Source of the DNA: Rhizobium sp. CIAT894
Lineage (GTDB): Bacteria > Pseudomonadota > Alphaproteobacteria > Rhizobiales > Rhizobiaceae
Direction of reading: 5' to 3'
DNA: 64,000 nt
Assembly (NCBI RefSeq): GCF_000172795.2
Contig: NZ_CP020947.1
Coordinates: 1,677,001 to 1,741,000, forward strand
Of the stretch, positions 45,425 to 53,665 are shown piece after piece. The notes beneath the pieces were generated by a model. It ran no database searches and was not told the origin of the DNA. It saw only the letters and a program-made list of their open reading frames with translations. Made by a program: the position numbers and the translations under genes. Positions within the stretch are counted from its first letter, which is position 1. Each line of letters starts with the position of its first letter.

Positions 45425-47509
45425 ATGACCACAGCTGTCCCGCAGGAAATTCTTGACGCACTGACCGATGTCGATATGCCCAAGCTTCCGCCCGAAGCTG
45501 ACCCTTCGGAAGCCGTGCGGCTTGCCGGCGTCGAGGTGCCGGTCTATCGCGCCGGTTGCGTCGTCGTCGGATCTGGTGCCGCGGGTCTGCGTGCGGCGGT
45601 GGAAATGAAGCGGCGCGGCGACGACATCGTCGTCATCAGCCAAAGCGCCTGGGGCGGAACCTCGGCCTGCTCGGGATCGGATAAGCAGACCCTGCACACC
45701 GCCAACACCGCCGATCAGGGCGACAATTACAAGGCGATGGCCCGCGCCATCCGCAGCGGCGGCGCGATGGATGAGGACACCGCCTATGTCGAAGCGGTCG
45801 GCTCGTCCCGGATGATGGCGTCGCTGCAGTTCCTCGGTCTGCCGCTGCCGCAGGATCCGCTCGGCGGAACGCTGAGATATCAGACCGACCATGACGAGGT
45901 CGGCCGCGCCACCAGCTGCGGTCCGCGCACCTCACGCCTGATGGTCAAGGTGCTGGCCGAAGAGGCGATCCGGCTCGCCGTGCCGTTCTACAACCAGACG
46001 ACCGCGGTCAAAATCCTTACCGAAGGCGAGGGGGCAGACCGCCATGTCGTCGGCATTCTCGCCATGCGCCCCGGCGGGCGTACGGATGAGAACCCGCTGG
46101 GCATCGCGCTGTACGTGACCGATGTGATGGTGCTCGCGGCCGGCGGGCCGGGCGAGCTTTATCGTGACAGCGTCTATCCCAACGGCTGCTTCGGCTCGCT
46201 TGGACTGGCGCTCGAGGCCGGCGTCGAACTGGTGAACCTGACGGAAAGCCAGTTCGGCATTGGAACGCGCAGGGAAGGCTTCCCGTGGAATCTGTCGGGC
46301 ACTTACGTCCAGGCGATCCCGCATATCTATTCGGTCGATGCCGATGGCGTCGAACACCACTTCCTGGGGCAATATTACCGCAGCACGCAGGAATTGGCCT
46401 CGAACGTCTTTCGCAAAGGCTATCAATGGCCGTTTCATGCGACCCGAATGCTGGATTTCGGTTCAAGCCTGGTAGATCTCGCCATATCGAGCGAGACCGC
46501 CGCCGGGCGGCGTGTCTTCATGGACTTCAATCGCAATCCGCTGCCGGTGCCGGGCGACCTGCCGTTCAGCCTGGAAAGGCTGGATGAAGACGTCCGCCTC
46601 TATCTCGGCAAGGCCGGTGCCGGCCAGGAGATGCCGGTGGACCGGTTGAAGCACATGAACCCGCTCGCGATCGAGCTCTATCGCCGCTACAAGATCGACA
46701 TTGCCGCCGACCCGCTGGAATTTGCCGTCAACAACCAGCACATGAACGGCGGCATCATGGTCGATACCTGGGGCCGCAGCAATCTTGTGGGCTGCTACGC
46801 GGTCGGCGAAGCGGCCGGCACACATGGCGTAACGAGGCCGGGTGGTGCGGCGCTCAATGCCGGGCAGGTGTTCGGAACCCGTGTGGCCGAGCACATCAGC
46901 GCAAGTGGCAGGGCGAAGCGGGCCGCCACGGGCGATATGTCAGGCATGGCAGAGGCAGGCATCGCCGCTCTTCTTTCTGCCCTTCGAGCCGAGAGCCCGC
47001 TCACCGTCAAAGCAGTTCGCTCGGAAATACAGGCGCGGATGAGCGAGAAGGCCGGTATCATTTGCGACCAGGAGAGTGTCGCCCAGGCTTTGATCGAAGC
47101 GCGCAAGCTGAATGCGGATATTCGCGCAGACGGCATCGCCTACGGCCGCGCGGCGGAGGCGGTCCGGGGTGTGCAATGGCGGCACATGGCGCTCGCCTCG
47201 GAAGCCGTGCTCAGTGCGCTCGACGTCTTCATTCGTGGCGGCGGCGGCAGCCGCGGGGCACGCGCGATATGCGATGCGGCGGGCGAATCCCTGCCGCTGG
47301 CGAGCACAGGTCCGTTGGAGGAATATCGTTTCCGCAGGGAACGCGAAGCCGATCGGGACGAGCAGATCGTCGTTCGGCTCGAGGGCGATGAGATTAGGCT
47401 GTCGAGGCGTAAAAATCGCACTTTCGATGAAAGCGCCAGATCCTTCTTCGAGCGTGATTGGCCGGCTTGGCTGACCGGCCGCATCTATGATCTCAATGCT
47501 GATGACTGA
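45425..47509 (+). CDS. FAD-binding flavoprotein (succinate dehydrogenase/fumarate reductase-like)
   Basis: A 694-residue protein. The FAD motif AGCVVVGSGAAGLRAAVEMK is at about residues 38-57, and AWGGTSACSGSDKQTLHTA follows. The cap domain and the C-terminal GTHGVTRPGGAALNAGQVFG match the FAD_binding_2 family (fumarate reductase, L-aspartate oxidase, 3-ketosteroid dehydrogenase). An alpha/beta oxidase role on a cyclic or CoA-linked substrate is possible. It is the last gene of the operon; a 16-bp palindrome follows its stop. Confidence 0.9.
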   Translation: MTTAVPQEILDALTDVDMPKLPPEADPSEAVRLAGVEVPVYRAGCVVVGSGAAGLRAAVEMKRRGDDIVVISQSAWGGTSACSGSDKQTLHTANTADQGDNYKAMARAIRSGGAMDEDTAYVEAVGSSRMMASLQFLGLPLPQDPLGGTLRYQTDHDEVGRATSCGPRTSRLMVKVLAEEAIRLAVPFYNQTTAVKILTEGEGADRHVVGILAMRPGGRTDENPLGIALYVTDVMVLAAGGPGELYRDSVYPNGCFGSLGLALEAGVELVNLTESQFGIGTRREGFPWNLSGTYVQAIPHIYSVDADGVEHHFLGQYYRSTQELASNVFRKGYQWPFHATRMLDFGSSLVDLAISSETAAGRRVFMDFNRNPLPVPGDLPFSLERLDEDVRLYLGKAGAGQEMPVDRLKHMNPLAIELYRRYKIDIAADPLEFAVNNQHMNGGIMVDTWGRSNLVGCYAVGEAAGTHGVTRPGGAALNAGQVFGTRVAEHISASGRAKRAATGDMSGMAEAGIAALLSALRAESPLTVKAVRSEIQARMSEKAGIICDQESVAQALIEARKLNADIRADGIAYGRAAEAVRGVQWRHMALASEAVLSALDVFIRGGGGSRGARAICDAAGESLPLASTGPLEEYRFRREREADRDEQIVVRLEGDEIRLSRRKNRTFDESARSFFERDWPAWLTGRIYDLNADD

Positions 47510-47513
47510 GGCC

Positions 47514-47529
47514 GCTACCCGCGGGTAGC
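47514..47529. terminator. Palindrome between convergent genes
   Basis: GCTACCCGCGGGTAGC is a perfect 16-bp palindrome 4 bp after the flavoprotein stop. It can form a 6-bp stem with a CGCG loop but lacks a T-run. It is a plausible weak bidirectional terminator for the operon and the convergent 60-aa gene. Confidence 0.45.
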
Positions 47530-47540
47530 AACTCTGCCGA

Positions 47541-47723
47541 TCAATCGGGATTGGCAACCGGCGGCGGAACCCGGATGCGCTCGGTATCGTCGGCGCCTTC
47601 GGCGATGGCTTCCTCGCTTTTCCGCACCCGCCTTGGCGGATCCTTTCCTTCGAGAAGCTTCGGCGACAACTGGTCGTCAGCCTGGATTTCGTCGGTGTTC
47701 AGGTAGTTCTTGCTCTCGTTCAT
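47541..47723 (-). CDS. Small hydrophilic protein (60 aa), unknown function
   Basis: A 60-residue, highly charged protein without membrane segments (NYLNTDEIQADDQLSPKLLE, PPRRVRKSEEAIAEGADDTE). I recognise no family. It is likely real because the ATG at 47723 follows AAAGGGAAGCGACCA, the reading frame is compact and no better frame overlaps it. It lies between the catabolic operon, which it converges with, and xthA on the same strand. Confidence 0.65.
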   Translation of the reverse strand: MNESKNYLNTDEIQADDQLSPKLLEGKDPPRRVRKSEEAIAEGADDTERIRVPPPVANPD

Positions 47724-47790
47724 TGGTCGCTTCCCTTTAACAGTAAACTCCCGGCGATATGGCGAGGTTCCCTCGCGCCTGGTCCCCGGC

Positions 47791-48585
47791 TCATAGCTCG
47801 GTTCCAGCTTCGGAAACGTCGAGTTCGATCATGACGGGCGCATGGTCGCTCGTATGCTCCCAGGTTCGCGGCTTTCTCCTGACGGTTGCCGATCGAAGCC
47901 AGGGTTCGACGGCCGGGCTGAGCAGGAAGTGGTCGATCCGCAGCCCCGCGTCACGCTCGAAGCTGTTTCGCCAGTATTTCCAGAAGGTGTAGACGCGTTC
48001 TCCCGGATGCAGATGTCTGACGGCGTCGGTCCAGCCCTGGGCGACGAGATCGGCATAGGCCTTGCGGACCTCAGGCCGGAAAAGGGCGTCGTCCAGCCAG
48101 CGCTCCGGCTTGTAGACGTCGATTTCCGTCGGCATGACGTTGAAGTCACCGGCCAGGATCGCCGGCACCTCGAGTTCGAGGAGTTCGGCGGCGTAGTCGT
48201 GCAGGCGGCGGAACCAGCGGAGCTTGTAGTCGAACTTGGTGCTTGGAAACGGATTGCCGTTCGGGAGATACAGACATCCGATGACGATGCCGTCGATGAC
48301 GGCTTCGATATACCGGCTATGGGTATCGTCAGGATCGCCGGGAAGACCGCGCCGCGTCAAGATCGGTGTCTTGCCCTTCGCCAGGATGGCAACCCCGTTC
48401 CAGGATTTCTGTCCGTGCCAGACGGCGCCGTAGCCGGCCCGCTCGATTTCCTTTAGCGGAAACCCGGCATCGTCGCTCTTCAGTTCCTGGAGGCAGGCCA
48501 CATCGGGGGCGTCCTCTTTCAGCCAGCGCAACAGGATGGCCAGTCGTCCATTGATCCCGTTGACGTTGTAGGTCGCGATTTTCAC
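47791..48585 (-). CDS. xthA: Exodeoxyribonuclease III / AP endonuclease
   Basis: A 264-residue ExoIII-type enzyme that cleaves abasic sites and removes blocked 3' ends in base excision repair. It starts KIATYNVNGINGRLAILLRW with the catalytic Asn. It then has DVACLQELKSDD (metal-binding Glu), PAILAGDFNVMPTEIDVYKP (Asp/Asn pair) and the C-terminal RIDHFLLSPAV and SDHAPVMIEL (catalytic His). GTG at 48585 matches the family start although no ribosome-binding site is clear; a second GTG at 48627 would overlap the upstream gene. Confidence 0.93.
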   Translation of the reverse strand: MKIATYNVNGINGRLAILLRWLKEDAPDVACLQELKSDDAGFPLKEIERAGYGAVWHGQKSWNGVAILAKGKTPILTRRGLPGDPDDTHSRYIEAVIDGIVIGCLYLPNGNPFPSTKFDYKLRWFRRLHDYAAELLELEVPAILAGDFNVMPTEIDVYKPERWLDDALFRPEVRKAYADLVAQGWTDAVRHLHPGERVYTFWKYWRNSFERDAGLRIDHFLLSPAVEPWLRSATVRRKPRTWEHTSDHAPVMIELDVSEAGTEL

Positions 48586-48613
48586 GGGGCTGCCGCAAGT
48601 CGAGGCTGGCTCC

Positions 48614-49111
48614 TCAACGCGTCGCACCGAAGACGAAGGCGATGGCGGCGACGATCGCGACTGAGGTCAGCGGCTGCCGGCGTATTCTGTCCTCGATCTC
48701 CTGGGCGAAACTGCGCGCTTCCGCCTTTGCCAGGCGGGCTGTTCCGGAGGCCAGCTCCGAAGCCGACTCCGCGATCCGGCCTGCGTCTTTCCGAAGTGCG
48801 CGCATGTCCTTGCGATCCCCATCCAATCCTTCTGAGGAGCCGGTGTTTTCGCCGGTCGAGCGCAGGGCCCGATCGGCGAGCGGAAACTCCTCGTCCAGCC
48901 TGGTCGGGTCGGGCTCACGCTGCACACGCTCAGCCGCCTCGATGTCGCTGCGGCCGGCAGGAATTGAGGTGTGGGTGGCCGACACCGGGTCGGAGGCCGG
49001 AAACGTATCCTCGATTGCTCGAGTGAGATCGCCTCTTCGCCCCCGCTTCCGCTGCTCTGCCTGCTCTTTTCGCAGGGACTGGACGGCGGGGGATTCGTTC
49101 GGGTTTGCCAT
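48614..49111 (-). CDS. DUF883/ElaB-like protein with C-terminal membrane anchor
   Basis: A 165-residue protein. The N-terminal half contains AIEDTFPASDPVSATHTSIP, a motif I recall from many small rhizobial stress proteins. A helical, probably coiled segment (MRALRKDAGRIAESASELAS) leads to a C-terminal membrane helix (QPLTSVAIVAAIAFVFGATR), the layout of ElaB/YqjD ribosome- or membrane-associated proteins. The ATG at 49111 follows GAGAGGAAACGGCA. It lies 28 bp upstream of xthA on the same strand. Confidence 0.75.
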   Translation of the reverse strand: MANPNESPAVQSLRKEQAEQRKRGRRGDLTRAIEDTFPASDPVSATHTSIPAGRSDIEAAERVQREPDPTRLDEEFPLADRALRSTGENTGSSEGLDGDRKDMRALRKDAGRIAESASELASGTARLAKAEARSFAQEIEDRIRRQPLTSVAIVAAIAFVFGATR

Positions 49112-49271
49112 TGCCGTTTCCTCTCGTTGCTCTTGGACAATCAAATCGGCGACAAGGAAAGAAGTTCCAGAAAAATGCGTCATCGCTCCATGCGGCAGCC
49201 TGTCGGCGAGGAGAGGCGAACCTTCCGAATGGCGCGCCGCGCTGGCGCCGGCGCCCGGCAATCCGCAGACC

Positions 49272-49306
49272 GGACCAAAGTCCTGCCTGAGCTAGTACCT
49301 AGGTCC
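49272..49306. promoter_or_regulatory. Paired GGAC-N4-GTCC sites, pair A
   Basis: GGACCAAAGTCC (49272-49283) and GTACCTAGGTCC (49295-49306) lie 23 bp apart. The same arrangement occurs at 52292-52325 and 56809-56842. The next gene on the + strand is the Gly/Asn-rich protein at 49394; the minus-strand DUF883-like gene starts 161 bp away on the other side. Confidence 0.65.
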
Positions 49307-49393
49307 CGTTGCATTCTGTCTTCGGAACAGCGAAAATTGTCTGGGGTCTATATTGCAGAGATACGGTGCAGAACAGGTGAACGAGGTTATGGC

Positions 49394-49915
49394 ATGAGTT
49401 TCTCGAAACGCGATTTTCTGAGATTGGGCGGCGGCGCAGCCGTTGCTCTCTTTGCTGTCGCATCACCGCTGACCTTGAACCTCGACGGCCCCCTTCCTGT
49501 TCTGGCGGCAGGATGCGCGCAGGCAAAAGACGGCAATAACGGCAATGGAAATGGTGGCGGTAACGGCAATGGGGGAGGGAACGGTAACGGCGGCGGGAGC
49601 GGAAACGGTGGCGGGAACGGTAATGGCGGCGGCAACGGTGGCGGCAATGGCAACGGTGGCGGCAACGGCAGTAGCAGTTCGGGAAATGGGAATTCCAGCA
49701 ACGGATCTTCCTCCTCTTCCAGGGAGTCGTCAGAAGGATCGGTGGCAAGCGCGACCGAAGCTTCCGACGGCTCGATCGACGTCCGGCACACGAACGGCAT
49801 TACCGAAACCCTGCGGAGTGGCCGCTACGTCATGAAGGACGGGAAGGGCCGGACGATCATCAGCAGGCAAGCGACGGCAAACGATGTCCGCCGCCTTAGC
49901 CGCTACCTCCGCTGA
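49394..49915 (+). CDS. Exported Gly/Asn-rich protein with Tat-like leader
   Basis: A 173-residue protein. The leader SFSKRDFLRLGGGAAVALFA resembles a twin-arginine signal in which the first Arg is Lys (KRDFLRL), followed by a hydrophobic stretch and a likely cleavage after VLAA. Residues 47-92 are an almost pure Gly/Asn tandem repeat (GNGGGNGNGGGN), then a Ser-rich linker. The last 60 residues (SIDVRHTNGITETLRSGRYV onward) form a short folded-looking module. No family is recognised; a surface or matrix role is possible. Confidence 0.8.
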   Translation: MSFSKRDFLRLGGGAAVALFAVASPLTLNLDGPLPVLAAGCAQAKDGNNGNGNGGGNGNGGGNGNGGGSGNGGGNGNGGGNGGGNGNGGGNGSSSSGNGNSSNGSSSSSRESSEGSVASATEASDGSIDVRHTNGITETLRSGRYVMKDGKGRTIISRQATANDVRRLSRYLR

Positions 49916-49980
49916 AACATCAGCCATACAGCCGACGATATCCTATTCCAAATGCCTGTCGCCGGGACATGTGAGCGGTT

Positions 49981-50604
49981 TTAGCGCCGTTCGCGCCATT
50001 GGAGAGCCGCTTCCGTCCTGTTCGAGACGCCGAGCTTGCTCAGAATCTGAGTCATATGGTGCTTCACGGTTTTTTCCTGCAGGTTGAGACGCAAGCCGAT
50101 ATGCTTGTTCGACAGACCTTGCGAGACGAGATCCATCACCTCGCGTTCCCGCGGCGTCAGACTGTTTTTGTCGGGCGCGCCGCCATTCAGCGAACTCTCC
50201 ATGACCTTCGTCGACATCGTCGGCGAGATATAGCGTGATCCGCTCAGTACCGTCTGAATGGCTTCGGCGAGGCCGCGCGAGCCGACACCTTTGAGAACAT
50301 AGCCCATCGCGCCCCGCTGCAGAGCCCCAAGCAGCGTGTCCACTTCCTCGGATACCGTCAACATGAGCACCTTTGTCGTCGGGCTGCGCGTCAGCACTTC
50401 GCCGATCGCCGACAGTCCGCCGCCGGGCATCGAGACATCGAGCAGCATGATGTCGGGGCGGCTGGTCGCAGCGATCATCGCCGCATCATCGCTGCTGGCG
50501 CCTTCGCCGACGACGGAAAAGCCAGTGATTTCCGACAGGCTGCGCGTTACGCCTTCGCGAAAAAGCGGGTGGTCGTCAATGACCCCGATGGTGATGGATG
50601 TCAT
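49981..50604 (-). CDS. NarL/FixJ-family response regulator
   Basis: A 207-residue response regulator. The receiver domain (1-120) has the acidic pocket D10/D11, phospho-acceptor D56 (IMLLDVSMPGGG) and K105 (YVLKGVG). The LuxR-type helix-turn-helix at 149-205 reads LTPREREVMDLVSQGLSNKH and KTVKHHMTQILSKLGVSNRT. It starts 2 bp after the histidine kinase stop and is surely its partner. It is a candidate for binding the paired GGAC-N4-GTCC sites in this region. Confidence 0.95.
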   Translation of the reverse strand: MTSITIGVIDDHPLFREGVTRSLSEITGFSVVGEGASSDDAAMIAATSRPDIMLLDVSMPGGGLSAIGEVLTRSPTTKVLMLTVSEEVDTLLGALQRGAMGYVLKGVGSRGLAEAIQTVLSGSRYISPTMSTKVMESSLNGGAPDKNSLTPREREVMDLVSQGLSNKHIGLRLNLQEKTVKHHMTQILSKLGVSNRTEAALQWRERR

Positions 50605-50606
50605 CT

Positions 50607-51995
50607 CTAGTCTCCCACGTCCATAGGCTCGAATGTCATGGTCACGGTCGTCCCTCCTTCGCCTGTCTTGACGTCGAACGAGCCTCCCAGGCTATCGACG
50701 CGTTCGCGAAGCCCCACCAGGCCGAGGCTCGTCGGCCTCACCTCGCTCGGATCGAAGCCATCGCCGCGGTCGCTGACCTCGACATGAACGTGACCATTGT
50801 GCGACACGGCTCTGACGGCCTGCTGAATGCCGCCGCCGTGACGATAGGCGTTGTTCAAGGCTTCCTGAACGAAGCGGTAAATACAGATCTTTACGGCAGG
50901 AGCGAGCTCCGGTCCATCATCGTCGATGAGCGTTTCGACACGGGTTTCGGTCTTGTGCTGATGCGCTTCGACCACCCGCATGACGATCTCGGTGATCGAG
51001 GACTTCTCGATCTGCGGGAGTACCAGCCCGCTGCAGATATTGCGGATCTCGGTCATCGCCTCGGCAAGGCTCGAGCGTATCCAGGCGAGCTCCTTTTCGC
51101 GCGCCTCGGGATGGGTCGAAGCATTGATCAACATATCACTGTCCAGCCGCAATGAGGCATAGGCAATGTGCTGGGCCGGACCATCGTGCAGATCGGCGCC
51201 GATGCTGCGCAGATATGTTTCGTTCAGCGCCGCTGCTCGCTGGGAGGCACGCTGCAACCGCCGCTGCAGCCCGCGGTTTTCAGCCAGCAGCGCAGACAGA
51301 TCGTCGACCCGTTCTTTGAGATCCCTGCGTTGTGCTTCTATCGTGCGGCTAACCCGGAACACCAGGACGGAGAGAACGAGGAAAAAGATTGCCGTCAGAG
51401 CGGCGACGGCGGCCCAGCTGCGGAGTCTGGCATGGGCCAGACTGTCGCTCAGTCCTTCCGCCGTCTCGTAGAATTCGATCACGGCGACCGCCTGTCCGGA
51501 CCATGGCTGGAGCACCGGATTGTAGATTTCCATCAGCGGCTTGCCGAGCGCCCGCTCCTTGTCGCTTTCCGGATCGCTGGCGATCTCATAGCGGGCGACG
51601 AGGGACCCTGCGAAGGCTTTCTGGAGCTTGTCGTTGACCGGAAACGTCCTGCCCATCAGCTCCTTCTCGTTCGAATAGAGGATGGTGCCGTCGCTTCGCC
51701 ACAGCTTGAACGAAACAAGGCGCCTGCCGAGCGCCCCTTGACCCAGCGTCTCGTCCAGAGCCTGAGCGCTGCCTTCGTCCAGCAATGACGCCTTTTGCAT
51801 GTCGGGAAGTAGCGGCGCTACGACGCTGTCCACATAGAGCGCCGTCGCAGCGCCGGAATTGTGGATCACCGCCTCCTCTATCAGGTGGGTTACGAGAATG
51901 CCCACCAGGAACATGGCGGCGATCGATATGAGCCCGCCCGCGATGAAGAATTGGGAGGCGAGCGAGCGGGCATTCCAGCGGCGAAGCCAATTCAT
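50607..51995 (-). CDS. NarL-type (HPK7) sensor histidine kinase
   Basis: A 462-residue membrane kinase. Two membrane helices (about 16-38 and 194-214) enclose a periplasmic sensor domain of about 155 residues. The HisKA_3 box carries H270 in SIGADLHDGPAQHIAYASLR. The ATPase domain shows NAYRHGGGIQQAV, SDRGDGFDPSEV and SLGLVGLRERVDSLGGSFDV. It is the second gene of a three-gene minus-strand unit: 58-aa membrane protein, kinase, response regulator. Confidence 0.94.
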   Translation of the reverse strand: MNWLRRWNARSLASQFFIAGGLISIAAMFLVGILVTHLIEEAVIHNSGAATALYVDSVVAPLLPDMQKASLLDEGSAQALDETLGQGALGRRLVSFKLWRSDGTILYSNEKELMGRTFPVNDKLQKAFAGSLVARYEIASDPESDKERALGKPLMEIYNPVLQPWSGQAVAVIEFYETAEGLSDSLAHARLRSWAAVAALTAIFFLVLSVLVFRVSRTIEAQRRDLKERVDDLSALLAENRGLQRRLQRASQRAAALNETYLRSIGADLHDGPAQHIAYASLRLDSDMLINASTHPEAREKELAWIRSSLAEAMTEIRNICSGLVLPQIEKSSITEIVMRVVEAHQHKTETRVETLIDDDGPELAPAVKICIYRFVQEALNNAYRHGGGIQQAVRAVSHNGHVHVEVSDRGDGFDPSEVRPTSLGLVGLRERVDSLGGSFDVKTGEGGTTVTMTFEPMDVGD

Positions 51996-52058
51996 TTTGA
52001 TACCGGTAAGAGTCTTGCCGAGTAACCTATCGCTTCCTCGAAATTTTTCCAGACAGCA

Positions 52059-52235
52059 TCAGGGCAGATCCCTGGTATCGAAGATTTCAGAGCCTCTTAT
52101 GCTTTTGGTCAACTGCAGCGTGTCGCCCGACATGGCTGCGCCGAAGACGTAGAGAAGGGCGGCAAGCACGGCGACAAGGGCGATGACGCACACGTTGCAG
52201 GCGTCATTCACTCGGGATCTGTTGCTCTGGGTCAT
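52059..52235 (-). CDS. Small membrane protein (58 aa) heading the two-component operon
   Basis: A 58-residue protein: MTQSNRSRVNDACNVCVIAL leads into a single membrane helix (VCVIALVAVLAALLYVFGAA) and a polar C-terminus (TLQLTKSIRGSEIFDTRDLP) that would be periplasmic. The ATG at 52235 follows GTGAAGGAGATCCTGAC, a strong ribosome-binding site. The kinase gene starts 63 bp downstream on the same strand. It might be an accessory or sensing partner of the kinase; this is inferred from position only. Confidence 0.7.
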   Translation of the reverse strand: MTQSNRSRVNDACNVCVIALVAVLAALLYVFGAAMSGDTLQLTKSIRGSEIFDTRDLP

Positions 52236-52291
52236 GTCAGGATCTCCTTCACCCCTTGAAACGGCACGCTCCGGTGCGCGTTCCACCCTCG

Positions 52292-52325
52292 GGACTTCGG
52301 TCCGATGCCTCTCGGACCTAGGTCC
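52292..52325. promoter_or_regulatory. Paired GGAC-N4-GTCC sites, pair B (includes a 16-bp perfect palindrome)
   Basis: GGACTTCGGTCC (52292-52303) and GGACCTAGGTCC (52314-52325) are 22 bp apart. The second extends to a perfect 16-bp palindrome, TCGGACCTAGGTCCGA (52312-52327). The pair sits 57-90 bp upstream of the 58-aa membrane protein/kinase/regulator unit, so it fits autoregulation by that two-component system. Confidence 0.7.
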
Positions 52326-52551
52326 GACCCCGTAGACGTCGGCGGTCGCAGCCGCCTTTTGCCGGGGTACGCTGCTCCGGGGAGAAATTGAATAGCGGGC
52401 GCCGGAGCGCATGTCCGAGATCGTCGAGGCGGTGGCCGAGCGCGTCGAAGCGCGCCACGGAGCTTGTCCCAGCGGCAGCATGAGCGCGCTGGTGGTTGCC
52501 GGTCGTGCTACATAATCGCCTTCGGCGAAAGCCGATGCGCCAATCGCGCAA

Positions 52552-52580
52552 TTCCTACAATCATCATACTATTTTATAAT
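52552..52580 (+). promoter_or_regulatory. Possible promoter of the FecR-like/GGDEF-EAL operon
   Basis: TATAAT at 52575-52580 is a perfect -10 box in an otherwise GC-rich region, 54 bp before the FecR-like ATG. The -35 candidate TTCCTA (52552-52557) is at 17-bp spacing but only a partial match. Confidence 0.4.
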
Positions 52581-52633
52581 CATTCTTAAGGTGAATGTGC
52601 TTCACTCGCACCAAGGCCGAGGGAATAGCATTC

Positions 52634-53665
52634 ATGTCGACAATATTTCGAATTCTGATCGCAGCACTGATCCTGCTGCCGACAGCCGCCTATGCGACTG
52701 CCGACGACTGGCGGGTCGTCAAGGCGACGGATCAAGTCAAGTATACCGTCGACAGGACGAACTGGGTGGACCTGCGCGCCGGCGAGGTGGTTCCCAACCG
52801 GGCATGGGTCTCGACTGGCCCGCGCGGGCGAGTTCAGCTTGCCAGAGGGGTGGAGAGCATCACCTTCCAGCCAAATACGCTTGCCGCCATCGCCACCAAC
52901 GAAGCCGCGGCCATGAAGACGCAGATCTACCAGCAGGTCGGCTCGCTGGACCTTGAAATCGAGAAGCGAAGCCAGCCTCATACGGCTGTACAGACGCCCT
53001 ATCTCGCGGCCGTCGTCAAAGGAACGATCTTTCACGTCACGGTCGGCAGGGCGAAAGCGTCCGTCTCAGTGGATCGCGGCCTGGTCGAGGTCACCTCCTT
53101 CGCCAGCGGCCAGCGATCGAACGTGGCGCCGGGGCAGAGCGCTGCTGTCGACAAGAAGGCCGGCATGACGGTGGCGGGCCGGCTGTCCAAGCCGGAGATC
53201 ACTTCCGTTGCACCGTCGGTCGCCCAGATCCCGGCCGTCGGCACCACGACACTCGCCGGCGCCACCGAAGCGGCCGAGACCAAGAACACCTCTTCGGCGA
53301 CAAGCAAGAGCACCAGTTCCAGCGCGAGCAGCGATGATGATGACAGCGCAAACACCAGGAGCAACGGCAATTCCGGAAACGGCAATAACGGCAATGGCAA
53401 CGGCAATTCCGGTGGCAACAGCGGCGGAAACGGCAATTCCGGTGGAAACGGCAACGGCAACAGCGGCGGAAACGGCAATGGCAACGGTCATTCCGATGAC
53501 AGCGGTAACAACGGGAACGGCCACGGTCATTCCAATGACAGCGGTAACAACGGAAATGGCAACGGCGGCGGCAATGGAAACGGAAACAGCGGCAAGGGCG
53601 ATAACAACGGCGGTGGCAACGGTCACGGCAATTCCGGCGATCACGGCAAGGGCAAGGATAAGTGA
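52634..53665 (+). CDS. FecR-domain exported protein with long Gly/Asn-rich tail
   Basis: A 343-residue protein. A signal peptide (STIFRILIAALILLPTAAYA) precedes a FecR-type beta domain at about residues 25-170 (VRLAGEV-like VDLRAGEVVPNRAWVSTG, TPYLAAVVKGTIFHVTVG). A Ser/Ala/Asp linker is followed by a 110-residue Gly/Asn/Ser repeat tail (GNGNGNSGGNSGG) with His-containing units, ending GDHGKGKDK. Here FecR is not next to a sigma factor but overlaps a c-di-GMP enzyme by 4 nt, as in FecR-CHASE2 gene pairs. The ATG at 52634 follows GAGGGAATAGCATTC. Confidence 0.85.
   Translation: MSTIFRILIAALILLPTAAYATADDWRVVKATDQVKYTVDRTNWVDLRAGEVVPNRAWVSTGPRGRVQLARGVESITFQPNTLAAIATNEAAAMKTQIYQQVGSLDLEIEKRSQPHTAVQTPYLAAVVKGTIFHVTVGRAKASVSVDRGLVEVTSFASGQRSNVAPGQSAAVDKKAGMTVAGRLSKPEITSVAPSVAQIPAVGTTTLAGATEAAETKNTSSATSKSTSSSASSDDDDSANTRSNGNSGNGNNGNGNGNSGGNSGGNGNSGGNGNGNSGGNGNGNGHSDDSGNNGNGHGHSNDSGNNGNGNGGGNGNGNSGKGDNNGGGNGHGNSGDHGKGKDK

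Larger units (their letters stand above)
52236..52633. other. Divergent intergenic region, 398 bp
   Basis: Apart from operator pair B, no gene is supported. Short open frames exist on both strands around 52411-52551, but they have no ribosome-binding site or recognisable content. An AT-rich stretch at 52550-52590 before the FecR-like gene contains an exact TATAAT (52575-52580), with only a poor -35 (TTCCTA, 52552-52557). Confidence 0.5.

Noticed and set aside
49540..49670. Short tandem repeats that could look like a CRISPR or VNTR array
   Set aside because: They are in-frame Gly/Asn codons of the exported protein. There are no constant repeats with unique spacers. The same applies to 53380-53640.
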